Below, one piece after another: positions 44,488-53,027 of a stretch of DNA of 64,000 nt (its first letter is position 1; every line of letters begins with the position of its first letter). The notes under the pieces were generated by a model that worked only from the letters and a program-made list of their open reading frames with translations, searched no databases and was not told the origin of the DNA. Source of the DNA: Candidatus Mediterraneibacter avicola (GTDB lineage Bacteria; Bacillota; Clostridia; Lachnospirales; Lachnospiraceae); contig DXDR01000014.1 of NCBI GenBank assembly GCA_019115385.1, positions 1 through 64,000 of the forward strand. The letters are read 5' to 3'. The position numbers were made by a program, and so were the translations under genes.

Positions 44488-45256
44488 GATAGATGCAGTG
44501 ATATTTGACTGGGCAGGAACGACTGTAGATTTCGGATGCTTTGCTCCTGTCAGAGCGTTTATGGAGGTGTTTAGAGAGTATGGCGTAGAACCGACGATAG
44601 AGGAGGTCAGAGAGCCGATGGGGATGCTCAAGATCGACCATATACGCACTATGCTCAGGATGCCCCGCATAAGCCGGTGCTGGGAAGAACTTCATGGAAA
44701 TGTACCGGGAGAGGAAGAGGCGCAGAAGCTGTTTGCCATTTTTGAAGAAAAGCTCCTGAGTATCCTCCACCTGCATTCTGATCCGAAGCCGGGAGTAGTT
44801 GATACGGTGAAAAAGCTCAGAGAGAAAGGAATAAAAATCGGTTCAACAACAGGGTATACAGACAGGATGATGGATATTGTTGTCCCTGCTGCCGCTTCCA
44901 AAGGGTATGAGCCGGACGTGTGGTTCAGCCCCGACTCTGTGGGGGAGAAAGGACGTCCCTATCCCTATATGATATTCCGCAATATGGAAGCTTTGGGACT
45001 GACAGATGTGCATCGTGTAATCAAAGTCGGGGATACAGTTTCAGATATTAAAGAGGGAAAAAATGCGGGAGTGTTGTCTGCTGGGATCATTGTGGGAAGC
45101 TCCGAGATGGGACTGACGCAGGAGGAGTTTGAGACGCTCTCAGCGGAAGAAAGAGAAAAGAAATGTCTTCAGACAGAAGCAAAATTTTTGGCTGCGGGGG
45201 CGGATAAGGTATACCGGACGCTGGAAGAACTGGAAAAAAGCCTGCAGACAGGATGA
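44480..45256 (+). CDS. phnX: Phosphonoacetaldehyde hydrolase
   Basis: A 258-residue HAD-fold enzyme that cleaves the C-P bond to acetaldehyde and phosphate. Nucleophile Asp10 in FDWAGTTVDFG; the Schiff-base lysine is Lys51 in EPMGMLK; the C-terminal GDTVSDIKEG completes the site. With PhnW it gives the two-step route from 2-aminoethylphosphonate to phosphate and nitrogen. Confidence 0.96.
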   Translation: MSKIDAVIFDWAGTTVDFGCFAPVRAFMEVFREYGVEPTIEEVREPMGMLKIDHIRTMLRMPRISRCWEELHGNVPGEEEAQKLFAIFEEKLLSILHLHSDPKPGVVDTVKKLREKGIKIGSTTGYTDRMMDIVVPAAASKGYEPDVWFSPDSVGEKGRPYPYMIFRNMEALGLTDVHRVIKVGDTVSDIKEGKNAGVLSAGIIVGSSEMGLTQEEFETLSAEEREKKCLQTEAKFLAAGADKVYRTLEELEKSLQTG

Positions 45257-45357
45257 AAAGTTTCCTGCTGCGGGCTTTCTGCCGTTTTGTATTCCGCGGC
45301 GGATCGGTAAAGAAGCCGGGCGTATATTTCCGTCCGTTTGGCGGCTGCCCCGGCGCT

Positions 45358-45636
45358 TTATTCGTCCCATCCTTCATAAAAGCGGATGTTTACGCAGATA
45401 TTTCTTACTATATCGCCGTCCTCTGTGGAAATATCGCTGATATCAGAAACGTACGGCAGCGAGGGTTCCTCTTCTTCGAGTTCTACGTTGATCCAGTTCC
45501 TTGCAGCTTCGTTTGCGTTGTCAATAGCTTCGTCCAGTGTATCGCCGGCAGCCTCGCAGCATTCCAGGTCCGGGAAAAAGGCGCTGTAGCCTCCGGATTC
45601 TGTTTTGCGGAAAACGGCGGGGTAAATAAATTTCAT
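45358..45636 (-). CDS. HicB-like protein without HicA
   Basis: A 92-residue protein with the HicB partial RNase H fold: YPAVFRKTESGGYSAFFPDL, then AAGDTLDEAIDNANEA. It lacks a C-terminal DNA-binding domain, and no HicA toxin frame is found on either side, so it looks like an orphan antitoxin-type protein. The 5' leader holds a hairpin (45662-45720). Confidence 0.85.
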   Translation of the reverse strand: MKFIYPAVFRKTESGGYSAFFPDLECCEAAGDTLDEAIDNANEAARNWINVELEEEEPSLPYVSDISDISTEDGDIVRNICVNIRFYEGWDE

Positions 45637-45661
45637 TTTACAGATATCCCCTTTCTGATGT

Positions 45662-45720
45662 GGAGTGGACCGCCCCGGGAGGCGTATTCCTGCGTGTGAT
45701 ATGCCAACGGGCGGTACTCC
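45662..45720. other. Hairpin in the hicB-like leader
   Basis: GGAGT..ACCGCCC (45662-45675) pairs with GGGCGGTACTCC (45709-45720) across a loop of about 33 bases. Located 26-84 bases upstream of the hicB-like ATG. Could be a protein or RNA binding site. Confidence 0.45.
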
Positions 45721-45795
45721 ATTAAGATATAACAGATCAGGAGAGATGACAAGGGGATTTGAAAAGGAAAATGCATTTATGGCAGGAAAATATAT

Positions 45796-47004
45796 TTATG
45801 CAGTCTTTTCCGCCTGCCTTCTCTTCTTCAAAGGAGCAGCATCTGAGAGAAGGACGCCGATCAGGAGCACTGCCGGGAAGACGACAGAACAGAGAATGCC
45901 GAAGCTGAGCCCCTTGCCGGAAGATTCAGAGAGCATACCTACAAAAGAAGGCCCTCCAGAGCAGCCAAGATCGCCTGCCAGTGCAAAAAAGGCAAACATT
46001 GCGGTCCCGCCGCCCTTCAGTGAGGCCGCTGCCATGCTGAATGTGCCCGGCCACATGATCCCCACCGAAAATCCGCAGATGCCGCAGCCGATCAGGCTGA
46101 GTGCAGCGGCAGGAGAGAGGGAGATAACAAAATAGGAAGCAATGCAGAGAAGGGCGCTCCCACTCATTGCCTTTTTAAGAGCAATCTTGTCCCCGTACAG
46201 ACCATACAGAAATCTGGATGTTCCCATGCATACGGCAAAAAGCATGGGGCCGGCAAGATCCCCGATCGTCTTGCTCACGCCAAGTCCCTGTTCTGCAAAG
46301 CTTGAAGCCCATTGGCTGACCGCCTGCTCACTGGCTCCGGCGCAGGTCATGACTACAAGGAAGATCCAGAACACAGGGCGCTTTATCAGCCCGGTAAGGG
46401 GAATGCCCTCTTCGTCCTCGGAAACAAGGGGATAGAGAGGCACTTTTGTAAAGACGACAAGGTTGGCCGCCGGGACAAGCGCCCACAAAAGAGCCAGGGT
46501 CTTCCAGTTGTCAATCCCGAAAACAAGAAAGAACAGAGTGGACAGCAACACCACAGCTACATGGCCCCAACAGTAGAAGGAATGCAGCATACTCATGGAC
46601 TTTTCCTTATTTTTTGTGGGGAGAGCTTCAACAATGGGACTGATCAAAACCTCCAGCAGTCCGCCGCCTACAGCGTAGACAACGACTGAGATCAGCAGGC
46701 CGGCAAAAGGATCGGCCGTTACATCCGGGAGAAAGGCAAGTCCTGCAAGCCCTGCAAAAGCAAACGCGTGAGCTGCTACCGCAGAAGCCCGGTATCCGGC
46801 CCGGTCCACAAACCCGGCAGAAAGCATATCCACAATAAGCTGAGTAAGAAAATTTACCGTGATCAATATTGTGATCCGGGACAAAGAAATCCCGTAAGTA
46901 TCCTGAAAAGTCAGAAACAGCAGCGGTACAAAATTATTCACAACAGCCTGAACAACATATCCCGTATAGCACGCGGCAAGCGTAGACTTATAAGAAAGAT
47001 TCAT
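45796..47004 (-). CDS. MFS transporter
   Basis: A 402-residue, 12-helix major facilitator superfamily protein with sugar-proton symporter-like (FucP/YfkF-like) arrangement: QDTYGISLSRITILITVNF, VGGGLLEVLISPIVEALP, and a central loop of about 20 residues. The substrate is not evident. It is transcribed alone from a promoter with three phased repeats immediately upstream. Confidence 0.87.
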   Translation of the reverse strand: MNLSYKSTLAACYTGYVVQAVVNNFVPLLFLTFQDTYGISLSRITILITVNFLTQLIVDMLSAGFVDRAGYRASAVAAHAFAFAGLAGLAFLPDVTADPFAGLLISVVVYAVGGGLLEVLISPIVEALPTKNKEKSMSMLHSFYCWGHVAVVLLSTLFFLVFGIDNWKTLALLWALVPAANLVVFTKVPLYPLVSEDEEGIPLTGLIKRPVFWIFLVVMTCAGASEQAVSQWASSFAEQGLGVSKTIGDLAGPMLFAVCMGTSRFLYGLYGDKIALKKAMSGSALLCIASYFVISLSPAAALSLIGCGICGFSVGIMWPGTFSMAAASLKGGGTAMFAFFALAGDLGCSGGPSFVGMLSESSGKGLSFGILCSVVFPAVLLIGVLLSDAAPLKKRRQAEKTA

Positions 47005-47038
47005 ATTCAGTTCTCCTTTTGCAAAATATTCTCTGATG

Positions 47039-47066
47039 ATTATACATTATACCGGAGAATATACAA
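47039..47066 (-). promoter_or_regulatory. Promoter of the MFS gene
   Basis: On the minus strand TTGTAT (47061-47066), 16-base spacer, TATAAT (47039-47044). A second TATAAT lies 9 bases upstream. Confidence 0.65.
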
Positions 47067-47072
47067 TATCGC

Positions 47073-47103
47073 TTGCAGAATAATTGCAGAATCGTTGCAG
47101 AAT
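47073..47103. repeat. Three 11-bp phased direct repeats upstream of the MFS promoter
   Basis: TTGCAGAAT occurs at 47073-47081, 47084-47092 and 47095-47103, a period of exactly 11 bp, ending 7 bases before the -35. In the gene's direction the unit reads ATTCTGCAA. The spacing of about one helical turn suggests an activator-binding array. Confidence 0.75.
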
Positions 47104-47118
47104 CCTGCCGTTTAACAG

Positions 47119-47135
47119 AAGGGGTCAGACCCCTT
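47119..47135. repeat. Palindromic repeat, GGGGTCAGACCCC family (copy 3)
   Basis: AAGGGGT-CAG-ACCCCTT with 7-bp arms, in the 615-bp gene-free stretch between the MFS and MarR genes that also holds copy 4 and a tRNA gene. Confidence 0.8.
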
Positions 47136-47156
47136 TGGCAAAAAAATTCAGACAAC

Positions 47157-47189
47157 TTTTCTCAAAGGGGTCAGACCCCTTTGAGAAAA
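47157..47189. repeat. Palindromic repeat, GGGGTCAGACCCC family (copy 4)
   Basis: A perfect palindrome with 15-bp arms (47157-47171/47175-47189) around CAG, flanked on both sides by TTCAGACAA direct repeats. Confidence 0.85.
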
Positions 47190-47239
47190 ATCTTCAGACA
47201 ATTCTCAAAATACTGTTTTAAAAAAATTAAAAAAAGTGT

Positions 47240-47268
47240 TGACATACCGGCAACACTGTAGTATAGTA
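47240..47268 (+). promoter_or_regulatory. Promoter of tRNA-Gly(GCC)
   Basis: TTGACA (47240-47245), 17-base spacer, TATAGT (47263-47268), about 30 bases before the tRNA. Confidence 0.85.
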
Positions 47269-47298
47269 TTCATTGTTCCGGTCAACGGAACAGATGAT

Positions 47299-47371
47299 GC
47301 GACAGTGGCTCAGTTGGTAGAGTACGACCTTGCCAAGGTCGGGGTCGCGGGTTCGAACCCCGTCTGTCGCT
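47299..47371 (+). tRNA. tRNA-Gly, anticodon GCC
   Basis: Acceptor GCGACAG/CTGTCGC, D arm GCTC/GAGT, anticodon stem CGACC/GGTCG with loop TTGCCAA (anticodon GCC), T arm GCGGG-TTCGAAC-CCCGT-type. The discriminator is T; CCA is not encoded. A second glycine tRNA in the window. Confidence 0.95.
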
Positions 47372-47379
47372 CTGATATG

Positions 47380-47415
47380 AGCATCTGGATCTGAAAAGGT
47401 TCAGATGCTTTTTCT
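47380..47415 (+). terminator. Terminator of tRNA-Gly(GCC)
   Basis: AGCATCTG (47380-47387) pairs with CAGATGCT (47402-47409), followed by TTTTCT. Confidence 0.85.
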
Positions 47416-47619
47416 ATATTGTAAAATGTGTCTGTTCTGTCTCATTTTTACCAGCGGGAGCTGTTAAAGTATAATTTATGGAGAAAAATTCTTATTGACG
47501 GGACTTTCCTGGCGCAGGGGTTCTGTGATATACTGTGAACGCAGCAAAACCGGTCGGCGGAACGGTGTACATGGCCTGATTTTTACTGAACGCGTCAGAT
47601 ACAGCAGGGAGGTTTGACA

Positions 47620-48054
47620 ATGGAAAGGCGGGGGCATCCTGTAGGGTTTTTGATCAAACAGATTAATAATGTATATGAAAAAGACTTGAATGAAAAGCTG
47701 AAGGGTTTGGGGATTACAGCATCACAGTGCGCGGTGCTGGACTATCTTTTTCATACCAGCAAGGATGAAGTCAGCCAGAGAGATGTGGAGCGCCATCTGT
47801 CTCTCAAAAATCCCACAGTGACCGGCATACTGAAACGGCTGGATGAGAAAGGATATATTTTTTGCGTGCCAAATGAAAATGACAGGCGGAAAAAGAAAAT
47901 TTATCTTACGGAAAAAGCTTATGATATACGAAGAAGAATGGAAAGCGATCGCCGCAGGATGGACAGGGAACTGACCAGGGGGATGACCAGAAGAGAAGTA
48001 GACGCTCTCAGAAAATATCTGGAAAAATTACTATATAATATCGCGGAGCCCTGA
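47620..48054 (+). CDS. MarR family transcriptional regulator
   Basis: A 144-residue winged-helix dimeric regulator: LGITASQCAVLDYLF, the recognition region LSLKNPTVTGILKRLDEKGY, and the wing NENDRRKKKIYLTEKA. ATG 47620 with GGGAGG upstream is preferred to an in-frame TTG at 47614. It is followed by a palindromic repeat, so it is probably a single-gene unit; the target is unknown. Confidence 0.9.
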   Translation: MERRGHPVGFLIKQINNVYEKDLNEKLKGLGITASQCAVLDYLFHTSKDEVSQRDVERHLSLKNPTVTGILKRLDEKGYIFCVPNENDRRKKKIYLTEKAYDIRRRMESDRRRMDRELTRGMTRREVDALRKYLEKLLYNIAEP

Positions 48055-48099
48055 AAACAATCCATGACGTTGGAATGAAATTATCTGAAAATTTGGCTG

Positions 48100-48118
48100 A
48101 AAGGGGTCTGACCCCTTT
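48100..48118. repeat. Palindromic repeat, GGGGTCTGACCCC family (copy 5)
   Basis: AAAGGGGT-CTG-ACCCCTTT with 8-bp arms, between the marR-like gene and thyA, flanked by imperfect TTATCTGA and GTCTGAATA outer arms. Confidence 0.8.
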
Positions 48119-48153
48119 TGACAAAGTTGTCTGAATATTTAAGGAGGAATAGG

Positions 48154-49002
48154 ATGAGTTACGCGGACAGAGTGTTTATTGATATGTGCCGGGATATTCT
48201 GGAGAATGGCACGAGTACGGAGGGGGAGAAGGTGCGTCCTGTCTGGGAGGACGGCACACCGGCCTACACGATTAAGAGGTTTGGCGTTGTGAACCGATAT
48301 GATTTGTCGAAAGAGTTTCCGGCGCTTACGCTCCGTCGTACGGCGATCAAAAGTTGTGTGGACGAGCTTTTGTGGATCTGGCAGAAGAAGTCTAATAATG
48401 TGAATGAGCTGAAGAGTCACATCTGGGACAGCTGGGCGGATGAGAGCGGTTCCATCGGGAAGGCATACGGCTACCAGATGGGTGTGAAGCATCAGTATAA
48501 GGAGGGGATGATGGATCAGGTGGACCGGGTAATCTATGATTTGAAGAATAATCCTTACAGCCGCCGGATCATGACGAATCTCTATGTGCATCAGGATCTT
48601 CATGAGATGCATCTGTATCCTTGTGCGTACAGCATGACATTTAATGTAACGAAGGAGAAGGACAGTGATGTGCTGACGCTGAATGGCATCCTTAACCAGC
48701 GCTCTCAGGACGTGCTGACCGCTAACAACTGGAATGTGTGTCAGTATGCAGTCCTGATCCATATGCTGGCTCAGGTGTGCGGTATGAAAGCGGGAGAATT
48801 TGTGCACGTGATCGCAGATGCCCACATTTACGACCGTCATATTCCGATGGTGGAGGAACTGATCTCGAGGGAGCCGCTCCCGGCTCCGGTATTCCGGCTG
48901 AATCCAGATATAAAAGATTTTTACGATTTTACAACGGACGACGTACAGTTGGAAAATTATGAGACCCATCCGCAGATAAGAAACATTCCGGTGGCGGTCT
49001 GA
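48154..49002 (+). CDS. thyA: Thymidylate synthase
   Basis: A 282-residue enzyme making dTMP from dUMP with methylene-tetrahydrofolate. Catalytic Cys157 lies in LYPCAYSM; RSQDVLTANNWNV and DAHIYDRHI are the dUMP-binding stretches. ATG 48154 follows AAGGAGGA. It precedes folA by 96 bases, and the pair forms the usual thymidylate cycle unit, since DHFR regenerates the folate oxidised here. Confidence 0.96.
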   Translation: MSYADRVFIDMCRDILENGTSTEGEKVRPVWEDGTPAYTIKRFGVVNRYDLSKEFPALTLRRTAIKSCVDELLWIWQKKSNNVNELKSHIWDSWADESGSIGKAYGYQMGVKHQYKEGMMDQVDRVIYDLKNNPYSRRIMTNLYVHQDLHEMHLYPCAYSMTFNVTKEKDSDVLTLNGILNQRSQDVLTANNWNVCQYAVLIHMLAQVCGMKAGEFVHVIADAHIYDRHIPMVEELISREPLPAPVFRLNPDIKDFYDFTTDDVQLENYETHPQIRNIPVAV

Positions 49003-49098
49003 TACAGAGACATTACAAAAATATTTTGCGGCAGGCCGGATGCAGGACAGCAACCCGGGCTTTGCACACCCGCTTTATTTATATGGAGGAAATAGTAA

Positions 49099-49587
49099 AT
49101 GAAAGCAATACTTTCAGCAGACAGAAACTGGGGAATCGGAAACGGGAACAAGCTTCTCGTCAGCATTCCTTCGGATATGAAGTTTTTTCGTCAGACTACG
49201 ACGGGAAAGGTTGTGGTAATGGGTCGGAAAACCCTGGAGAGTTTCCCGAACGGACAGCCGCTTAAAAACCGGATCAATATCGTGCTTACCGGGAATAAGG
49301 ACTATACTGCCAAAGGAGCGGTGATCGTGCACTCGCAGGAGGAACTGCTTGACACGCTGAAGCAGTACGATACAGAGGATATCTATATCATCGGCGGGGA
49401 GAGCGTTTACCGTATGATGCTTCCGTACTGCGATACGGTGTTTGTGACAAAGATCGACCGGACATTCCAGGCGGATACGTTTTTCCCGAACCTGGACGAG
49501 ATGGAAGAGTGGGAAATGACAGAGGAAGGGGAGGAGCAGACCTGCTTTGACCTGGAATTTCGTTTTACAAAATATGAGCGCAGATAG
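49099..49587 (+). CDS. folA: Dihydrofolate reductase
   Basis: A 162-residue NADPH-dependent reductase. N-terminal AILSADRNWGIGNGNKLL, PSDMKFFRQTT, the nucleotide-binding VVMGRKTLES and IYIIGGESVYR are conserved. GGAGGAAA precedes the ATG. Linked to thyA. Confidence 0.96.
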   Translation: MKAILSADRNWGIGNGNKLLVSIPSDMKFFRQTTTGKVVVMGRKTLESFPNGQPLKNRINIVLTGNKDYTAKGAVIVHSQEELLDTLKQYDTEDIYIIGGESVYRMMLPYCDTVFVTKIDRTFQADTFFPNLDEMEEWEMTEEGEEQTCFDLEFRFTKYERR

Positions 49588-49596
49588 GATGGTTGA

Positions 49597-50649
49597 ATGA
49601 CAGAGAGAAAAGGGAAAAGGAGACGGGAAAGAAGAAAGAGGATTTGCGCAGCGCTGCTTCTGACAGTGTGCACTCTGGTTTCAGGCTGCAGCTTCCCGGG
49701 ATCAGAAGATTTCCGGGAAGATTCCCAGGAAGATGCAGCGGGAGACAAGATCAGCGTAGTGACTACTATTTTTCCCCAATATGATTTTGTCCGCCAGGTT
49801 GCAGGGGACAGAGTGGATTTAAAGATGCTCCTGAAACCCGGCGAGGAGAGCCATTCTTATGAGCCGACGCCCCAGGATATTATCGCCATACAAAACTGCG
49901 ACATATTTATTTATGTAGGCGGAGAAAATGACGTCTGGGTAGAGGACATCCTGGATTCCATGCCGGACGCCGGGATGCAGACACTGAGGCTGATGGACTA
50001 TGTGGACACAGTGGAAGAAGAGCACGTGCAGGGAATGGAGGAACAGCCCGGGCACACGCACGCCCGCGACGACGGGGAAGAGGAGGCGGATCATTCGGTC
50101 CATGAAATCGATGAACATGTGTGGACTTCCCCGGAAAATGCTTCTCTCATTGTTGCGCGCATCGCAGAGCTGCTGTCCGAGGAAGATCCGGCGAACGCCG
50201 GCGTTTATGAATCAAATGCTTCTGCATATGAGAAAGAGCTGGAACGTCTGGATCAAAAGTTCCGTGAGATTGTGGACAGCGCGGAAAGAAATCTCATTAT
50301 TTTCGGCGACCGATTTCCATTCCGGTATTTTGCAGACGCCTACGGGCTGGAGTATTATGCCGCGTTTCCGGGCTGCGCTTCCGATACGGAACCCAGCGCC
50401 GCAACAATGGCGTTTCTGATACGGAAGGCAGAAGAGGAGAAGGTTCCGGCTGTCCTGAAGATGGAACTGAGCAGCGATAATATCGCCAATGCGGTGGCGG
50501 AAGCCGCAGGCGTGGATGTAAAAGTATTTTACAGCTGCCACAATCTGTCGGCAGAACAGTTTGAAAACGGAGAAACATATCTGAGCATGATGGAAAAGAA
50601 TGCGGAAACATTAAAGGAGGTGCTGAACGATGGCGCTGATCAAATGTGA
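49597..50649 (+). CDS. znuA: Zinc-type metal-binding lipoprotein (ZnuA/AdcA-like)
   Basis: A 350-residue cluster A-I binding protein. Signal peptide with lipobox VSGC; ligands in EESHSYEPTP and IDEHVWTSP; an acidic His-containing loop (about residues 145-170, HTHARDDGEEEADHSVHE) as in zinc-specific members; DTEPSAATM near the C-terminal lobe. Its 3' end overlaps the ATPase gene by 20 bases. Zn2+ is favoured over Mn2+ by the His-rich loop. Confidence 0.9.
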   Translation: MTERKGKRRRERRKRICAALLLTVCTLVSGCSFPGSEDFREDSQEDAAGDKISVVTTIFPQYDFVRQVAGDRVDLKMLLKPGEESHSYEPTPQDIIAIQNCDIFIYVGGENDVWVEDILDSMPDAGMQTLRLMDYVDTVEEEHVQGMEEQPGHTHARDDGEEEADHSVHEIDEHVWTSPENASLIVARIAELLSEEDPANAGVYESNASAYEKELERLDQKFREIVDSAERNLIIFGDRFPFRYFADAYGLEYYAAFPGCASDTEPSAATMAFLIRKAEEEKVPAVLKMELSSDNIANAVAEAAGVDVKVFYSCHNLSAEQFENGETYLSMMEKNAETLKEVLNDGADQM

Positions 50650-51340
50650 AAATGTGTCTGTCGGCTATGAGGGCCAGACCGTGGTAAAAGACCTGGATTT
50701 TCAGATTGACGCCGGGGACTACCTGTGTATTGTAGGTGAAAATGGTTCAGGAAAGAGTACGCTGGTAAAAAGCCTCCTGGGTCTTAAGTCTGTAGAGAAA
50801 GGGCAGATCCTGTTTGGTGACGGACTGCGTCAGAACGAGATCGGTTACCTGCCACAGCAGACAGACGTGCAGAAAGATTTTCCGGCCAGTGTGTACGAGG
50901 TAGTGCTTTCCGGCAGGCTTAACAGCAGAGGGATCCGTCCTTTCTATACCGCGGTGGACAGGAAAACAGCATATGAAAAAATGAGAATGCTGGGCATAGA
51001 AGATCTGTCCAGGCAGTGCTTCAGGGATCTCTCCGGGGGCCAGAAACAGAGAGTGCTTCTGGCGAGAGCGCTGTGCGCCACGAAGACGCTGCTGCTTCTG
51101 GACGAGCCGGTGACAGGACTGGATCCGATCGTTACGGCGGAATTTTACGAATTGATACAGAAAATCAATCAAGAGGCGGGCATTGCAGTCGTGATGGTTT
51201 CCCATGACATTGAAAGCGCTGTAGAGTATGCGACTCACATTCTGCACCTTCAGGAGACGGCGCTGTTTTTCGGAACCGCCGGAGAGTATCAGAAGAGCCG
51301 CGTGGGCAGAACGTTTCTGGGAGGTGGATCAAATGACTGA
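50630..51340 (+). CDS. znuC: Metal ABC transporter ATP-binding protein
   Basis: A 236-residue ATPase: Walker A GENGSGKST, QQTDVQKDFPASVYEVVLSG, signature LSGGQ, Walker B LLLDEP, and VSHDIE. Energises zinc import with the adjacent lipoprotein and permease. GGAGG precedes the ATG inside the 3' end of the upstream gene. Confidence 0.92.
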   Translation: MALIKCENVSVGYEGQTVVKDLDFQIDAGDYLCIVGENGSGKSTLVKSLLGLKSVEKGQILFGDGLRQNEIGYLPQQTDVQKDFPASVYEVVLSGRLNSRGIRPFYTAVDRKTAYEKMRMLGIEDLSRQCFRDLSGGQKQRVLLARALCATKTLLLLDEPVTGLDPIVTAEFYELIQKINQEAGIAVVMVSHDIESAVEYATHILHLQETALFFGTAGEYQKSRVGRTFLGGGSND

Positions 51341-52160
51341 GACATTATTTGAAATGCTTTCCTATCCCTTTATGGTACGGGCTTTTGTGGTGGGAATCCT
51401 GGTGGCACTGTGCTCCGCGCTTCTCGGGGTGAGTCTGGTGCTGAAACGTTATTCCATGATCGGGGACGGACTCTCCCATGTGGGGTTCGGGGCAATGGCT
51501 GTGGCGGCGGCCATGAACGCGGCGCCTCTGGCCGTAGCGATTCCCGTGGTCATTGCAGCAGCGGTGCTTCTGCTCCGTATCAGCGGCAGCAGCCGGATTA
51601 AGGGGGACGCGGCGATCGCACTGATCTCCACCAGCTCTCTGGCTGTAGGCGTGATGGTGATTTCTATGACAACAGGAATGAATACAGATGTATATAATTA
51701 CATGTTCGGCAGCATCCTGGCAATGAGCCGTGAGGATGTGGTACTGAGCGTGACTCTGGCCGTGGTGGTACTGGCCCTTTATATTTTCTTTTACCAGAAA
51801 ATATTTGCCATCACCTTTGACGAGACATTTGCAAGAGCTACGGGAGTGAAAGCCGGACTTTACAATACCATGATCGCAGTGCTCACAGCGGTGACGATCG
51901 TGCTTGGAATGAGGATGATGGGCGCTCTTTTGATCTCCAGCCTGATCATCTTCCCGGCGCTTACGGCTATGCGGGCGTGCAGGACATTCCGCAGTGTGAC
52001 GATCCACGCGGCATTTATTTCTGTGATCTGCCTGATCGCCGGACTTCTGATGTCGTATCTGGGCGGAACTCCGGCGGGAGCCAGTGTGGTGATGGCAAAT
52101 ATCGCGGCGTTGGCGCTGTATTCTTTGACAGGGGTGCTCCGGGGCAGGATAAAGCGGTAA
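51333..52160 (+). CDS. znuB: Metal ABC transporter permease
   Basis: A 275-residue membrane protein of the ABC-3 family with about eight helices: LLGVSLVLKRYSMIGDGLSHVGFG and MRMMGALLISSLIIFPALTA are typical. ATG 51333 overlaps the ATPase stop by 8 bases and follows GGGAGG. Last gene of the importer operon. Confidence 0.92.
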   Translation: MTETLFEMLSYPFMVRAFVVGILVALCSALLGVSLVLKRYSMIGDGLSHVGFGAMAVAAAMNAAPLAVAIPVVIAAAVLLLRISGSSRIKGDAAIALISTSSLAVGVMVISMTTGMNTDVYNYMFGSILAMSREDVVLSVTLAVVVLALYIFFYQKIFAITFDETFARATGVKAGLYNTMIAVLTAVTIVLGMRMMGALLISSLIIFPALTAMRACRTFRSVTIHAAFISVICLIAGLLMSYLGGTPAGASVVMANIAALALYSLTGVLRGRIKR

Positions 52161-52235
52161 GAAATCGGGGGACAACCGTCGGATATTCCGGCGCGTTGCC
52201 TGTCTAAAAGAAAGAGAACACAGGGAGAAAAGGAT

Positions 52236-52946
52236 ATGAATACAGCTGCGCTGTTCTGTATGGCCGCTTTGGGAACATACTATTTTCTCAGGAAGCGGGA
52301 GGAAAAAATAAAAGCATTGATCTGTAAAGCGGCAGCCACATCTCTGCCGCTTTTTCTGCTGATCTGGAATTTTGAGACAGCGATTGACGCAGGACCGTTG
52401 CCATACTGGTGTACGGCAGCGGGAATTGTATTTTACATGGCGGCTGATGTCCTTTTGGAATGCCGGTTTATTCCGGGGGCAGTTTGTTTTGCGGCGGGGC
52501 ATGTCAGCATGGCCGCAGGGTTTGCAGCTGGCGTAAGGAAGGAAATCCTGTCCGGCATCCGGGAGTTTCCGGGGGTATCGGGCCATGCCGGTGCAGCGGC
52601 GTGGACGGCGGCGCTTTCTCTGCTTTTTATCGGCGCGGCATATGCGGCGCTGCACAGATATTTCCCCTATCTGAAGAAAAAGAAAGTTCTGACGCCTGCA
52701 GCCGGATATATCACGGTGCTGAGCATTATGGCCGCGCTGGCTGTCACCGACGGCGTGCAGAAGGGGATGCTGAGCGGAAACTGGAACGCCTGGATCCCGG
52801 CTGCGGGCGGGATATGTTTTGTTATATCTGACATCCTCCTGGGGCAGAACAGGTTTGGAAAACGCCGGAGCCGAAAGAAGGGAGCGGCAGTCCTGATCCT
52901 GTATTATCTTTCGGTCTATCTTTTCTCCATGCGGCTGTGGTTCTAA
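52236..52946 (+). CDS. YhhN family membrane protein
   Basis: A 236-residue protein with about eight helices and the YhhN/TMEM86 pattern (FYMAADVLLE..F near residue 70; CFVISDILLG near 198). Eukaryotic members hydrolyse lysoplasmalogen; bacterial function is unproven, although plasmalogens occur in anaerobic clostridia. It has its own GGAGAAAAGGA site. Confidence 0.8.
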   Translation: MNTAALFCMAALGTYYFLRKREEKIKALICKAAATSLPLFLLIWNFETAIDAGPLPYWCTAAGIVFYMAADVLLECRFIPGAVCFAAGHVSMAAGFAAGVRKEILSGIREFPGVSGHAGAAAWTAALSLLFIGAAYAALHRYFPYLKKKKVLTPAAGYITVLSIMAALAVTDGVQKGMLSGNWNAWIPAAGGICFVISDILLGQNRFGKRRSRKKGAAVLILYYLSVYLFSMRLWF

Positions 52947-52992
52947 ACGGCTTTTCTTTTTAGGCTGATTAAAAAAGATCAACAATATGTGA

Positions 52993-53021
52993 TTGACAGA
53001 GATAAAATCCCACACTATAAT
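52993..53021 (+). promoter_or_regulatory. Promoter of the ilvB T-box transcript
   Basis: TTGACA (52993-52998), 17-base spacer, TATAAT (53016-53021): a perfect consensus. Confidence 0.92.
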
Positions 53022-53027
53022 AAATAT

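Noticed and set aside
45253-45699. A 148-codon plus-strand frame after phnX
   Set aside because: It is antisense to the HicB-like gene, lacks a ribosome site and matches no family.
47119-47189. A CRISPR-like array formed by the two nearby palindromes
   Set aside because: Only two units, of unequal arm length, with no uniform spacers and no cas genes; they belong to the dispersed palindrome family.
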